Below, in pieces: positions 26,769 through 36,403 of a stretch of DNA of 64,000 nucleotides (the first letter of the stretch is position 1; every line of letters begins with the position of its first letter). The notes below the pieces were generated by a model, which was not told the DNA's origin, searched no databases, and saw nothing but the letters and a program-made list of their open reading frames with translations. The position numbers and the translations under genes are program-made. Source of the DNA: Clostridium scatologenes. Lineage in GTDB: Bacteria; Bacillota; Clostridia; Clostridiales; Clostridiaceae. The stretch lies in the NCBI RefSeq assembly GCF_000968375.1, contig NZ_CP009933.1:3038001-3102000 (forward strand), in the 5' to 3' direction.

Positions 26769-27542
26769 TTATTTTACTCCTCCAAATCTTCTATCTCTAT
26801 TTTGATAATCATATATTGCTTTATGCAAATCTTCTTTTCCAAAATCAGGCCATTTTATATTTGAATACCAAAATTCTGAATAAGCGCACTGCCATAATAA
26901 AAAGTTGCTAAGTCTCTGCTCACCACTTGGCCTTATTATTAAATCAGGATCAGGCATATTACTAGTATACATATATTTTGATATAACAGTTTCATCTATT
27001 GATTTTTCACTCAATTTATGTAATTTTATATCTTCGTATATAAGATTAAATGCACGAATTATCTCATTTCTTCCACCATAATTTAAAGCTAAATTTAAAG
27101 TTAATCCAGTATTATTTTTTGTATTATTATAAGCATCGATTAATTCTTTTTGGCAAGCTGATGGTAATTTTGATATGTCTCCTATATGATTTATAATGAC
27201 GTTATTATCATCTAATTCTTTAAATTCTTTTTTTAAGTATTGAATAAGTAAATTCATAAGTGCATTAACCTCATCCGAAGGTCTTTTCCAATTTTCTGTT
27301 GAAAAAGCATACAAAGTCAAATACTTTACTCCTAATGTACTTGCTTCTTTAACAATTTCTCTTATAGCTTCTACCCCTGCTTTATGTCCCATAGTTCTTG
27401 GAAGTTTTCTTTCCTTTGCCCATCTTCCATTTCCATCCATTATTATAGCTATATGTTTTGGAATATTGTCCATATCAATTTCTATTTTATCATTTTCAGT
27501 ATTATTTTCATTATCCTTTTTAACTTTAAAAAAACTTAACAT
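26769..27542 (-). CDS. uppS: isoprenyl (undecaprenyl) diphosphate synthase
   Basis: Cis-prenyltransferase making the C55 lipid carrier for peptidoglycan and teichoic acid synthesis. The 257-residue protein has HIAIIMDGNGRWA with catalytic Asp36, RTMGHKAGVEAI, YAFSTENWKRP, LALNYGGRNEI and the closing RPSGEQRLSNFLLWQCAYSE region that binds pyrophosphate. Its first 25 residues are a polar extension. GGAG lies 8 bases before the ATG. Confidence 0.97.
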   Translation of the reverse strand: MLSFFKVKKDNENNTENDKIEIDMDNIPKHIAIIMDGNGRWAKERKLPRTMGHKAGVEAIREIVKEASTLGVKYLTLYAFSTENWKRPSDEVNALMNLLIQYLKKEFKELDDNNVIINHIGDISKLPSACQKELIDAYNNTKNNTGLTLNLALNYGGRNEIIRAFNLIYEDIKLHKLSEKSIDETVISKYMYTSNMPDPDLIIRPSGEQRLSNFLLWQCAYSEFWYSNIKWPDFGKEDLHKAIYDYQNRDRRFGGVK

Positions 27543-27564
27543 ATCCTATTCTCCATTCATAAGT

Positions 27565-27594
27565 ATAATATAACAATTAAACTTAATATGTTAA
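27565..27594 (-). promoter_or_regulatory. possible promoter of uppS-cdsA
   Basis: Minus-strand TTAACA (27589-27594), 18 bases, TATTAT (27565-27570), immediately after the frr terminator. Boxes match only fairly, but a new start is needed after that terminator. Confidence 0.45.
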
Positions 27595-27597
27595 TAA

Positions 27598-27619
27598 AAA
27601 CCTGCGGATTCGCAGGTTT
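27598..27619 (-). terminator. intrinsic terminator after frr
   Basis: Perfect 9-bp stem AAACCTGCG/CGCAGGTTT with a tetraloop and a TTTTTATT tail on the minus strand, 7 bases after the frr stop. One of the strongest terminators in the window. Confidence 0.92.
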
Positions 27620-27625
27620 GAACAA

Positions 27626-28183
27626 TTATAATGACATAATTTCTTTTTCTTTAGCTTCCACAACTTTATCTATTTGCTTAATAAAACCATCTGTCTTTTT
27701 TTGTATTTCATCTTCAGCCTTTTTAATTTCATCTTCTGATATATCACTTTCTTTTTTAAAGGCCTTTATCTTATCATTACAATCTCTTCTAATTGATCTA
27801 ATAGCAACTTTTGAATCTTCACCATCTTTTTTTATATTTTTAACAATATTCTTTCTTGTTTCCTCTGTAAGTTCTGCAATAACAAGTCTAATCATTTCTC
27901 CATCACTAGACGGGTTAATTCCTAAATCAGACTTTAATATAGCTTTTTCAATAGCTTTAAATGATCCTTTATCCCAAGGTTGTATAGCAAGTACCCTTGG
28001 TTCTGGAACTGATATGTTTGCAAGCTGATTTATTGGAGTCATGGTTCCATAATACTCTGCTTCTATTTTATCTAGCATAGCAGGGTTAGCTCTTCCTGCT
28101 TTCATAGAAGCTAATTCCCTTTTTAAGGCTTCAACAGTCTTATTCATTTTTTCATCTGCTTTTTTCATTATGTCTTTTATCAT
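27626..28183 (-). CDS. frr: ribosome recycling factor
   Basis: Splits post-termination ribosomes together with EF-G. The 185-residue protein has the three-helix-bundle pattern with MKKADEKMNKTVEALKRELASMKAGRANPAML at its start, the VPEPRVLAIQPWD segment and the long closing helices ending in KQIDKVVEAKEKEIMSL. AGGAGG precedes the ATG; it lies 21 bases after pyrH. Confidence 0.98.
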   Translation of the reverse strand: MIKDIMKKADEKMNKTVEALKRELASMKAGRANPAMLDKIEAEYYGTMTPINQLANISVPEPRVLAIQPWDKGSFKAIEKAILKSDLGINPSSDGEMIRLVIAELTEETRKNIVKNIKKDGEDSKVAIRSIRRDCNDKIKAFKKESDISEDEIKKAEDEIQKKTDGFIKQIDKVVEAKEKEIMSL

Positions 28184-28204
28184 AGAAAATACCTCCTTAT
28201 TTTG

Positions 28205-28918
28205 TTATTCTTTGCAAACTAATGTACCAATTTCTTCACCTAATATAGCTTTTCTTATATTCTCTGGATTATCTAACCCAAATACCAATATAGGAATGTC
28301 ATTATCCATACACAACGATGTTGCTGTAGAATCCATGACTTGTAGTCCTTTTTCTAATACTTCTATGTAACTTAATTTATTAAACTTTATAGCATCTGAA
28401 TATTGATGAGGGTCTTTGTCATAAACACCATCTACTTTTTTAGCTAGAAGTATAACATCTGCTTCTATCTCAGCCGCTCTCAACGCTGCAGCAGTATCTG
28501 TTGAAAAATATGGATTTCCTGTGCCAGCACCAAAAATTACTACTCTGCTTTTCTCTAAATGTCTCATAGCTCTTCTCCTTATAAAAGGTTCTGCTACTTC
28601 TCTCATTTCTATGGCTGTTTGAACCCTCGTGTTAACTCCAATATTTTCAAGAGAATCTTGAAGTGCCAAAGCATTTATGCATGTAGCAAGCATTCCCATA
28701 TAATCAGCAGTGGTTCTATCCATACCTTCACCGCTTCTTCCTCTCCAAATGTTTCCTGCACCTACAACAGCACCCACTTCTACTCCCATATCCACTAAAG
28801 CTTTTATCTCTTGAGCTATTTTATTAGTAACATCGAAGTCTATTCCATACCCCTTGTCTGCCGCTAAAGCTTCTCCTGAAAGTTTCAACATTACTCTCTT
28901 ATATTTAGGCTTACACAT
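28205..28918 (-). CDS. pyrH: UMP kinase
   Basis: Phosphorylates UMP to UDP for all pyrimidine nucleotide synthesis. The 237-residue protein is an amino-acid-kinase-fold enzyme with RVMLKLSGEAL, VVGAGNIWRG, TADYMGMLAT and the FGAGTGNPYFSTDTAAALRAAE nucleotide loop. GGAGG lies 8 bases before the ATG. Order tsf, pyrH, frr is conserved, but a strong terminator separates tsf from pyrH here. Confidence 0.98.
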   Translation of the reverse strand: MCKPKYKRVMLKLSGEALAADKGYGIDFDVTNKIAQEIKALVDMGVEVGAVVGAGNIWRGRSGEGMDRTTADYMGMLATCINALALQDSLENIGVNTRVQTAIEMREVAEPFIRRRAMRHLEKSRVVIFGAGTGNPYFSTDTAAALRAAEIEADVILLAKKVDGVYDKDPHQYSDAIKFNKLSYIEVLEKGLQVMDSTATSLCMDNDIPILVFGLDNPENIRKAILGEEIGTLVCKE

Positions 28919-28960
28919 ATATTATACCTCCAAATTGTAAAAAATTACATACTATTTCAT

Positions 28961-28998
28961 ATTAAGTTTTACTTTATATGAATTTTCTAAAACTTAAT
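28961..28998. repeat. 11-bp inverted repeat upstream of pyrH
   Basis: ATTAAGTTTTA (28961-28971) and TAAAACTTAAT (28988-28998) are a perfect inverted repeat with 16 bases between, in the gap between the tsf terminator and the pyrH start. It could be an operator or a weak AT hairpin in the pyrH leader. Confidence 0.55.
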
Positions 28999-29014
28999 AG
29001 AATCCTACCTTAAA

Positions 29015-29041
29015 AAAAGAGAACACGCAGTGTTCTCTTTT
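29015..29041 (-). terminator. intrinsic terminator after tsf
   Basis: Perfect 12-bp stem AAAAGAGAACAC/GTGTTCTCTTTT with a 3-base loop and a run of T on the minus strand, just after the tsf stop. Confidence 0.92.
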
Positions 29042-29047
29042 CAGTTG

Positions 29048-29968
29048 CTATTTACCCTGTATCTGCTTCTGAACTTCTTCAGCAAAATTTTCTTCTTTCT
29101 TTTCTATACCTTCACCTTTTTCAAATCTTACAAAAGAAGCTATTGTTATTGGAGCACCAACTTCTTTTGATTTTGCTTGAAGATATTTCTGAATAGTAAG
29201 TTCTGAATCCTTTACCCAAACCTGTTCTACTAAACAATTTTCTTTATAGTATTTTTGAATTCTTCCCATAACCATTTTTTCAACGATTTTTTCTGGTTTT
29301 CCTTCATTTAATGCTTGAACTCTGTAGATTTCTTTTTCTTTTTCTAAAGATTCATTATCAACTGAATCTTTATTTAAGAATAATGGATTTGTTGCAGCAA
29401 CTTGCATAGCAACATCCTTAGCAATTTCCTTTAAAACTTCGTTGTCTTTTTCACATTCAAGTTTTACAACAACTCCAATTCTTCCGCCACCATGGATGTA
29501 GCTTTCAATTACTCCATTCTCAACAGAAAGTTTTTCAAATCTTCTTACTGCCATATTTTCTCCAAGTTTTGCTATTAAGTCTGTTACAGCACCTTGAATT
29601 GTCTTTTCTTCATTTGCTATGTATTTTTCTTCTAAGAAACTTTCTATTGTAGTAGCATTTGTATTAGCTGCTTGTTTTGCAACATTATCAGCAAACTCTA
29701 CAAAAGCATCATTAACTGAAACGAAATCTGTTTCACAGTTAACTTCTACTATTGAAGCAAGCTTTCCATCTTCTGAAATAAAAGTTTTTACTAAACCTTC
29801 AGCCGCTATTCTTCCAGATTTTTTAGCAGCTGCTGCTAAACCTTTTTCTCTTAATATTTCAACAGCTTTTTCTGTATCTCCATTAGATTCATTTAAAGCT
29901 TTTTTGCAGTCCATCATGCCTGCTCCAGTTCTTTCTCTTAACTCTTTAACCATCTGTGCAGTTATCAT
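29048..29968 (-). CDS. tsf: translation elongation factor Ts
   Basis: Nucleotide exchange factor for EF-Tu. The 306-residue protein begins MITAQMVKELRERTGAGMMDCKKALNE, the UBA-like domain, and contains the core EVNCETDFVSVNDAFVEFA and GRIGVVVKLEC segments. ATG 29968 is chosen because GGGAGG lies just before it; an extra 24 in-frame codons upstream have no ribosome binding site. It follows rpsB by 75 bases. Confidence 0.98.
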   Translation of the reverse strand: MITAQMVKELRERTGAGMMDCKKALNESNGDTEKAVEILREKGLAAAAKKSGRIAAEGLVKTFISEDGKLASIVEVNCETDFVSVNDAFVEFADNVAKQAANTNATTIESFLEEKYIANEEKTIQGAVTDLIAKLGENMAVRRFEKLSVENGVIESYIHGGGRIGVVVKLECEKDNEVLKEIAKDVAMQVAATNPLFLNKDSVDNESLEKEKEIYRVQALNEGKPEKIVEKMVMGRIQKYYKENCLVEQVWVKDSELTIQKYLQAKSKEVGAPITIASFVRFEKGEGIEKKEENFAEEVQKQIQGK

Positions 29969-30043
29969 CGTAAATTCCTCCCAATTCAAATTTGATTTAA
30001 AAAGTAAATGAAGAAAACTTCTTTCTTCATCTACCTCCACAAA

Positions 30044-30745
30044 TTACTCAGCTAGTTGTTCTCCCTGTCTTCCTTCTATAATAGCATCTGCTATTTTAGC
30101 TGTTATTAATTTTACAGCTCTAATTGCATCATCATTTCCTGGTATTACGTAGTCAACTTCATCTGGATCACAGTTTGTATCAACTATAGCTACTACTGGA
30201 ATTCCAAGAATTTTAGCTTCTAATATAGCATTTTTTTCTTTTCTTGGATCAACAATAAATAATGCTCCTACATTTCCAGAATTCATTTCTTTTATTCCGC
30301 CTAAGTTTTTCTCTAATTTTTCTTTTTCGTTCTTAAGCTTTATAACTTCTTTTTTAGGAAGAACTTCAAAAGTTCCATCTTCTTCCATTTTTTCTAATTC
30401 TTCTAACTTTCCAATTCTAGTTTTGATTGTTGTAAAGTTAGTCATCATTCCACCAAGCCATCTATTATTAACAAAGTGCATTCCTGATCTCTTTGCTTCT
30501 TCTTTAATAGCTTCTTGAGCTTGTTTTTTAGTTCCAACAAATAGAACATCTTTTCCTTCTTCTGAAACGCTTCTTATAAAATTATAAGCTTCCTCAACCT
30601 TTTTAACTGTTTTTTGTAAGTCTATAATGTATATTCCGTTTCTTTCTGTGAATATGTATGGAGCCATTTTAGGGTTCCATCTTCTTGTTTGATGTCCAAA
30701 GTGAACACCTGCTTCTAATAATTGTTTCATTGAAATAACTGACAT
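30044..30745 (-). CDS. rpsB: 30S ribosomal protein S2
   Basis: Late-assembling small-subunit protein needed for S1 or mRNA binding. The 233-residue protein begins MSVISMKQLLEAGVHFGHQTRRWNPKMAPYIF in family style and includes VLFVGTKKQAQEAIKEEA, NNRWLGGMMTNF and VDTNCDPDEVDYVIPGNDDAIRA. It is the first gene of an rpsB-tsf unit with its own promoter and a leader of about 100 bases. Two GGAGGTAAAAA blocks stand in tandem before the ATG. Confidence 0.99.
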   Translation of the reverse strand: MSVISMKQLLEAGVHFGHQTRRWNPKMAPYIFTERNGIYIIDLQKTVKKVEEAYNFIRSVSEEGKDVLFVGTKKQAQEAIKEEAKRSGMHFVNNRWLGGMMTNFTTIKTRIGKLEELEKMEEDGTFEVLPKKEVIKLKNEKEKLEKNLGGIKEMNSGNVGALFIVDPRKEKNAILEAKILGIPVVAIVDTNCDPDEVDYVIPGNDDAIRAVKLITAKIADAIIEGRQGEQLAE

Positions 30746-30854
30746 AAATTTTTACCTCCTAGTTTTTACCTCCACTATCGTCATATTCATAAAACACCTC
30801 AAAACAAGGCACTATTCCATGAATTGGATAATGTGCGTATTTTCTTACCTTAGT

Positions 30855-30883
30855 AGTATATCACAAGCGTTGACTCTATTCAA
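30855..30883 (-). promoter_or_regulatory. sigma-A-type promoter of rpsB-tsf
   Basis: Minus-strand TTGAAT (30878-30883), 17 bases, TATACT (30855-30860). It sits about 110 bases before the rpsB start. Confidence 0.75.
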
Positions 30884-31000
30884 CAATAAATTTTAATTTA
30901 TATACTATTTAAAGTTTATTACTTCTGTTAAGATTATTTTCAAATTTATGAATTTTTATACCAATGCAAAAATATGAAAAATTTAAAACAATACATTATT

Positions 31001-31029
31001 AAACCCACATGATTTATTCATGTGGGTTT
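31001..31029. terminator. bidirectional terminator after codY
   Basis: AAACCCACATGA pairs with TCATGTGGGTTT over 12 bp around a 5-base loop, 18 bases after the codY stop. The plus-strand tail is TTTTTAAAA; the minus-strand tail, TTTAATAATG, is weaker but still fits a codY terminator. Confidence 0.8.
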
Positions 31030-31046
31030 TTAAAATATTTTATTCA

Positions 31047-31823
31047 CTATTTTATTTTCTTTAATTCATCTAACAACTTTTCATTAAGTATTCTTATGTG
31101 TGTTCCCTTCATACCTAATGATCTTGATTCAATAACTCCAGCACTTTCAAATTTTCTTAGTGCATTTACTATTACAGATCTAGTAATACCAACTTTATCT
31201 GCTATCTTAGAAGCAACAAGTAATCCTTCACTGCCATCTAATTCATTAAATATATGTTCTACAGCTTCTAATTCTGAATAAGAAAGTGTACCAATTGCAA
31301 GTTGTACTACTGCTTTTTTTCTTGCTTCTTCTTCTATTTCATCATGTTTAGCTCTTAGTATTTCAAGTCCTATGATGGTAGCACTATACTCAGATAATAT
31401 TAAATCTTCATCTGTAAAGTCTTCATCAAATCTTGCAAGCATCAATGTACCTAATCTCTCTCTATTTCCATTTATAGGTACTATGGTTGTCAGCTTATTT
31501 TTTATGGCACAAGGTTCACTTTCATCATAAACACAAATACCATTGTTAGTTAAATTTGAAAGTGTTTCATGAATATTAAGTAATTTATTATTGTATCCTT
31601 CTGGAAATCTCATTTCATTTAAAACTTTCTCTTTAACTGTTTCACATTCAAAACCTGCTGAAAAGTTATATCCAAGCACTTTTCCTTTTCTGCTTATTAT
31701 ATAAACATTACAAACTAATACTTCACTTAATAAGTTACATATATCATCAAAAACAACTGGCTCTGTTCCTGATTTTTGTAATATTTTATTTAACATTCTT
31801 GTTTTATTTAACAATGATGTCAT
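31047..31823 (-). CDS. codY: global transcriptional regulator CodY
   Basis: GTP- and branched-chain-amino-acid-sensing regulator of metabolism, sporulation and virulence in Firmicutes. The 258-residue protein begins MTSLLNKTRMLNKILQ, has an N-terminal GAF domain (about 1-155, with the effector-loop region YNFSAGFECETVKEKVL) and a C-terminal winged helix-turn-helix with SKIADKVGITRSVIVNAL (about 205-222). AGGAGG precedes the ATG. It stands between topA and rpsB, its normal site in clostridia. Confidence 0.98.
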   Translation of the reverse strand: MTSLLNKTRMLNKILQKSGTEPVVFDDICNLLSEVLVCNVYIISRKGKVLGYNFSAGFECETVKEKVLNEMRFPEGYNNKLLNIHETLSNLTNNGICVYDESEPCAIKNKLTTIVPINGNRERLGTLMLARFDEDFTDEDLILSEYSATIIGLEILRAKHDEIEEEARKKAVVQLAIGTLSYSELEAVEHIFNELDGSEGLLVASKIADKVGITRSVIVNALRKFESAGVIESRSLGMKGTHIRILNEKLLDELKKIK

Positions 31824-32005
31824 TTGTATTCCTCCTTTTTTATTTTTATACTAGTCCTAACCATTATTACTTATACATCTATCTGTGTTTAATTTAATTA
31901 TATGAATTTTTTTTTTCAATTATTAAAGGTTTAAACAAATATGAGTTATTGTATTAATAATTTAGACTTTTTAAAATATTTAGAATTATTGTCCATTCTC
32001 TAACC

Positions 32006-32034
32006 ATGATAACATAATAATTATTACTTTTCAA
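32006..32034 (-). promoter_or_regulatory. sigma-A-type promoter of codY
   Basis: Minus-strand TTGAAA (32029-32034), 17 bases, TATCAT (32006-32011), giving a leader of about 175 bases. No CodY-type operator is obvious near it. Confidence 0.6.
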
Positions 32035-32073
32035 CATCAATTTTATAAATTTCGACATTTTAGCTAATAACCT

Positions 32074-34179
32074 TTATTTATTTTCACTAATGCTTTGATT
32101 CTCTGCTATATCTTCTATATTCTTGCATTCATTGTTGGAACACTGCAAATAATCACCTTTACTCTTACTATGTTTTTTTACCATATAACTTCCACAAACA
32201 GAGCATTTTTGAGAAACAGGTTCAAGCCAACTTACAAAGTCACAGTCTGGATAATTACTGCATCCATAGAATTTTCTTCCTTTTTTACTTCTCTTAATTA
32301 AAATATTTCCACCACATTTAGGACACTTTACATCTAATTCCTCCACTATTGCTTTAGTGTTTTTACACTCAGGATAACCAGGGCATGCAAGAAAATCTCC
32401 AAATCTACCATGTTTTATAACCATGAATCTTCCACACTTTTCACATTTTATATCTGTAACTTTATCTTCTATAGTAACTTTAGCTACTTCTTTTTCAGCT
32501 ATGTCTATAGCATCCTTTAGTGGAGTAAAAAACTCATTTACTACTGTATTCCAATTTTGTTTTCCTTCTTCAACACAATCTAACTTTTCTTCCATCTCTG
32601 CTGTAAATTCTTCATCTACTATCTGTTTAAAATACTCACTAACTATATTGTTTACTATATAGCCAAGTTCTGTTGGTTTTAAAGTCTTTTTTTCACGTTC
32701 TACATACTTTCTATCCAGTAATGTAGATATAATTGGAGCATAAGTACTAGGCCTTCCTATACCTTTTTCTTCTAAAGTTTTTACAACGGTAGCTTCTGAA
32801 TACCTAGCCGGTGGCTGGGTGAAGTGTTGTTTACCTTCTATATTCTTTTTTTGAAGCAATTCACCCTCTTCTAATAGAGGTAAATTTATATCTTCTTTTT
32901 CTTCTTCTGTTGCATATTCATATACTTTCATAAATCCATCGAATTTAACTAAAGAACCACTTGCCTTAAGTAAATATCCACCATTTTCTATGCTTACAGA
33001 TGTAACATCCATTATACAAGATGACATTTGACTTGCCACAAATCTATTCCATATTAATGTATACAATTTATATTGCTCATCTTTTAGGCTTTCTTTAGCA
33101 ATTTGTGGAGTTATCTCTACATTGGTTGGTCTTATTGCTTCATGTGCATCTTGAGCATTTTTCTTTCCCTTAAACGTTCTGTATTGTTTTGGTACATAAT
33201 CTTCACCAAAACTTTTACTAACAAAATTTTTACAAGCTTCCTGTGCTTCATCAGCTATTCTAACTGAATCCGTTCTCATATATGTTATAAGACCAACTGT
33301 ACCATAACCCTTTATGTCAATACCTTCATACAATTGTTGTGCTATTGACATAGTTCTTTTAGTTGCAAAATTCAACTTTTTATAAGCATCCTGCTGCAAA
33401 GTACTAGTTGTAAATGGCGCTAATGGATTCTTATTTTTTGATGTTTTCTTAATACCCTTTACTATAAATTCTCCATCATTAAGTTCTTTTATTACTTTAT
33501 CTACTTCTTCTTTTGTTCCTATTTCTATTTTTTTCTTATTAAAAGTATTTAACTTAACTTTAAAAGATTTTTTAGTTTTATTTTTAGCTAATTCACATTC
33601 CACAGTCCAGTATTCTTTTGCTACAAAGTTTTCTATTTCCTTTTCTCTATCACATACCATTTTTAAAGTAACAGATTGAACTCTTCCTGCACTTAATCCC
33701 CATTTTACTTTTCTCCATAAAATTGGGCTTATCTTATATCCAACTAATCTGTCTAAAACTCTTCTTGCTTGTTGTGCATTAACTAAATCCACATTTATTT
33801 TTCTTGGTTCCTTTATAGCACTTTTTATAGCATTTTTTGTTATTTCATGAAATTCTATTCTACATTTGTCATCTTCATCTAATTTAAGTACATGTGATAA
33901 ATGCCATGAAATAGCCTCTCCTTCTCTATCAGGGTCGGTTGCAAGGTATATTTTATCACTTTTTTTGGCTTCCTTTTTTAATTTATCTAATAACTCCCCT
34001 TTACCTCTTATAGTTATATATTTAGGATTATAATTATTATCTATATCAACTCCCAATTGACTCTTGGGAAGATCTCTTACATGTCCCATAGATGCTTCTA
34101 CTATATAGTTTTTACCTAAATATTTTCCTATAGTCTTAGCTTTTGCTGGTGATTCTACTATAACTAATTTTTGTCCCAT
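32074..34179 (-). CDS. topA: DNA topoisomerase I (type IA)
   Basis: Relaxes negative supercoils. The 701-residue protein has an N-terminal TOPRIM domain (KLVIVESPAKAKTI and TDPDREGEAI), the catalytic tyrosine at about residue 300 in ITYMRTDSVR, and three C-terminal four-cysteine zinc ribbons (CEKCGRF to CPGYPEC, CPKCGGN to CSNYPDC, CSVCGSY to CSNNEC). That domain count is usual for clostridia. ATG 34179 follows CGGAG. It lies next to dprA, as in many Firmicutes. Confidence 0.98.
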   Translation of the reverse strand: MGQKLVIVESPAKAKTIGKYLGKNYIVEASMGHVRDLPKSQLGVDIDNNYNPKYITIRGKGELLDKLKKEAKKSDKIYLATDPDREGEAISWHLSHVLKLDEDDKCRIEFHEITKNAIKSAIKEPRKINVDLVNAQQARRVLDRLVGYKISPILWRKVKWGLSAGRVQSVTLKMVCDREKEIENFVAKEYWTVECELAKNKTKKSFKVKLNTFNKKKIEIGTKEEVDKVIKELNDGEFIVKGIKKTSKNKNPLAPFTTSTLQQDAYKKLNFATKRTMSIAQQLYEGIDIKGYGTVGLITYMRTDSVRIADEAQEACKNFVSKSFGEDYVPKQYRTFKGKKNAQDAHEAIRPTNVEITPQIAKESLKDEQYKLYTLIWNRFVASQMSSCIMDVTSVSIENGGYLLKASGSLVKFDGFMKVYEYATEEEKEDINLPLLEEGELLQKKNIEGKQHFTQPPARYSEATVVKTLEEKGIGRPSTYAPIISTLLDRKYVEREKKTLKPTELGYIVNNIVSEYFKQIVDEEFTAEMEEKLDCVEEGKQNWNTVVNEFFTPLKDAIDIAEKEVAKVTIEDKVTDIKCEKCGRFMVIKHGRFGDFLACPGYPECKNTKAIVEELDVKCPKCGGNILIKRSKKGRKFYGCSNYPDCDFVSWLEPVSQKCSVCGSYMVKKHSKSKGDYLQCSNNECKNIEDIAENQSISENK

Positions 34180-34325
34180 TTTGTGCTCCGATGAATTATT
34201 TTACACCAGAGTTTTCACACCCCCTCGTTTTGAACTACACACTTTATATTGCTTATTTTCTTTACATTTACTAAATACTATTCCCTATCTAAATAAATAT
34301 ACCTGATTTTGCTACATTAATGTTT

Positions 34326-34474
<149 letters not shown>

Positions 34475-34490
<16 letters not shown>

Positions 34491-35404
34491 TTTTTTTCTA
34501 TATTTGTCATTTGTTTTAATTTTTTAGAATTTTGAGATACATATTTCATATTTAATATTTGAAATAAATCTTCAAAACCAGTAAATACATACGCTCCATC
34601 TCTAATCAACTTATTGGTTCCTTTACTTTGATCTGAGAATATAGTTCCTGGAACCGCTACAACATCTTTTCCTTGATCCAAAGCTAATTCTGCAGTTATA
34701 AGTGATCCACTTTTTTCTCCAGCTTCAACTACAATTATTAAATCACTAAGACCACTTATTATTCTGTTTCTTATTGGAAAATTTCTTGATAACGGCTTTG
34801 TTCCTGGTAAAAATTCCGATAATACACAACCATTTTCTGAAATTTTATCGTATATTTTTTTATTTTCTTTAGGATATACCACATCTATTCCAGAACCAAG
34901 AACTGCACAAGTATATCCTTTCTGTTTTAAGCAGGCTTTATGTGCAAAACTATCTATACCTCTAGCCATACCACTTATTATATTCATTCCATTTATTGAA
35001 AGTTCTTTACTTATAATTTCTGCAACATTTTCTCCATAAACACTACAATTCCTAGACCCTACAATTCCAACCGATAATTTTTCACTTACACCACTTATGT
35101 TTCCTTTGTAAAACATTATTGCAGGTGCATCCACAATATTTTTTAAATTTTTAGGATACATTTTTTCATTAAAAACTACAGTTTCAATTCCTTTAGTTGA
35201 AAGATATGTATGTAAAGATTCTAACTGAACTTTATCCCATGCCTTTTTTAAATAATATCTAATCTTTTCATTAATAGTTACACTATCTTTTACATAGAAG
35301 GCATAATTCCACAACTTCTCAGTGCTCATCATATTTTTTAATAGTAGTAACTTTATTCTATTTGATAATTCTATAGAACTAAACCATAAATCATAAATAT
35401 TCAT
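34475..35404 (-). CDS. dprA: DNA-processing protein DprA, frameshifted
   Basis: DprA/Smf loads RecA on incoming single-stranded DNA during natural transformation. The readable frame gives 309 residues: an N-terminal SAM-like helical part and a complete Rossmann-fold core with VGSRNCSVYGENVA, SGMARGIDSFAHKACL, LGSGIDVVYPKENK, FPIRNRIISGLSD and EKSGSLITAELALDQGK. It stops after EKKFMIA because of the phase at a run of eight A; the missing winged-helix tail lies in the next frame (34326-34490). The core is probably stable if made; the tail domain is variable among species. ATG 35404 follows AAGGGG. Confidence 0.9.
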
Positions 35405-35587
35405 TTTTATCCCCTTTCAAAAACATACAATTAATATGTAAAATTGTTGTCATAATTCTTCTTTTTTATTCACAAAAAATATCCAAACACATTTTTATTC
35501 ATATTTTTTTATTTATATGTTATATTATTATTTGTTTGAAACAATTTATTGATGTAAGTTTTATATTTAAGGAAGGAGATTTTTATT

Positions 35588-36391
35588 TTGGAAAAATTAA
35601 CTATATTAGGTACAGGTTCTGCTATGGTCACAAAATGTTATAATACATGTTTTACTCTTTCAAATGGCAAGGAACATTTTCTAATAGATACTGGTGGTGG
35701 CAATACTATTCTATCCAATTTGGAAAGTACTAATATATCTATTAGCAATATTCATCATGTTTTTATATCTCATAGCCATAATGACCATATAACAGGTATT
35801 ATTTGGATTGTAAGAGCTGTGGCTCAAAAAATTTTAAATGAAAGTTATGAAAATAATTTATATATATATGCTCATAAAGAAGTAATTAAAGTAATCCGAA
35901 CTATTTGCGATTTACTTCTTCAAAAGAAATTTACAAACTTTATAGATAATAGAATCCTTTTTAAAGAAATAGAAAATAATAGTTTCTTAAAAATACTTAA
36001 TTGGAATGTAAACTTTTTTGACATTGGAAGCAACAAACATTTACAATTTGGCTTCAATTTAAATTTAGAAAATGGAAAAAGTTTAACCTTTCTAGGTGAT
36101 GAACCCTATAAAGATTCGCTTTTGAAATATGCTTATAAGGTTGACTACTTATTGCATGAAGCTTTTTGTTTATATTCTGAAAGGCATATATTCAAACCTT
36201 ATGAAAAATTTCATTCAACGGTAAAAGATGCTTGTGAAAATGCCTCTAAATTAAATGTTAAAAACGTAATTTTATATCATTCTGAAGATACAAATCTTAA
36301 AAACAAAAAAGACCTTTATATAGAAGAAGGTATAAAATTTTTTAGCGGAAATATATTAGTACCCAACGATCTAGAAATAATAAATCTTTAA
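35588..36391 (+). CDS. metallo-beta-lactamase-fold hydrolase (RNase Z-like)
   Basis: A 267-residue binuclear metal hydrolase. It has the motif HSHNDH (HxHxDH, about residues 61-66), the GTGSA start typical of RNase Z/ElaC-type proteins, an aspartate in FLGDEP and histidines in LLHEAF and LYHSED. Residues fit the family, but the long exosite arm of true RNase Z is not evident, so tRNA 3'-end processing is not proven. Start is TTG, 9 bases after GGAAGGAG. It is on the plus strand and reads into the endonuclease IV-like gene 12 bases on, opposite to dprA. Confidence 0.8.
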   Translation: MEKLTILGTGSAMVTKCYNTCFTLSNGKEHFLIDTGGGNTILSNLESTNISISNIHHVFISHSHNDHITGIIWIVRAVAQKILNESYENNLYIYAHKEVIKVIRTICDLLLQKKFTNFIDNRILFKEIENNSFLKILNWNVNFFDIGSNKHLQFGFNLNLENGKSLTFLGDEPYKDSLLKYAYKVDYLLHEAFCLYSERHIFKPYEKFHSTVKDACENASKLNVKNVILYHSEDTNLKNKKDLYIEEGIKFFSGNILVPNDLEIINL

Positions 36392-36403
36392 GGAGGTTTA
36401 ACT

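Noticed and set aside
29969..30040. A 24-residue N-terminal extension of tsf
   Set aside because: No ribosome binding site; the family start MITAQMVKELRE has a strong one right before it.
32051..32057. TTCGACA, a match to the Spo0A box on the minus strand, 17 bases upstream of the codY -35 box
   Set aside because: A single 7-base match is expected by chance in a window of this size, so I do not claim Spo0A control.
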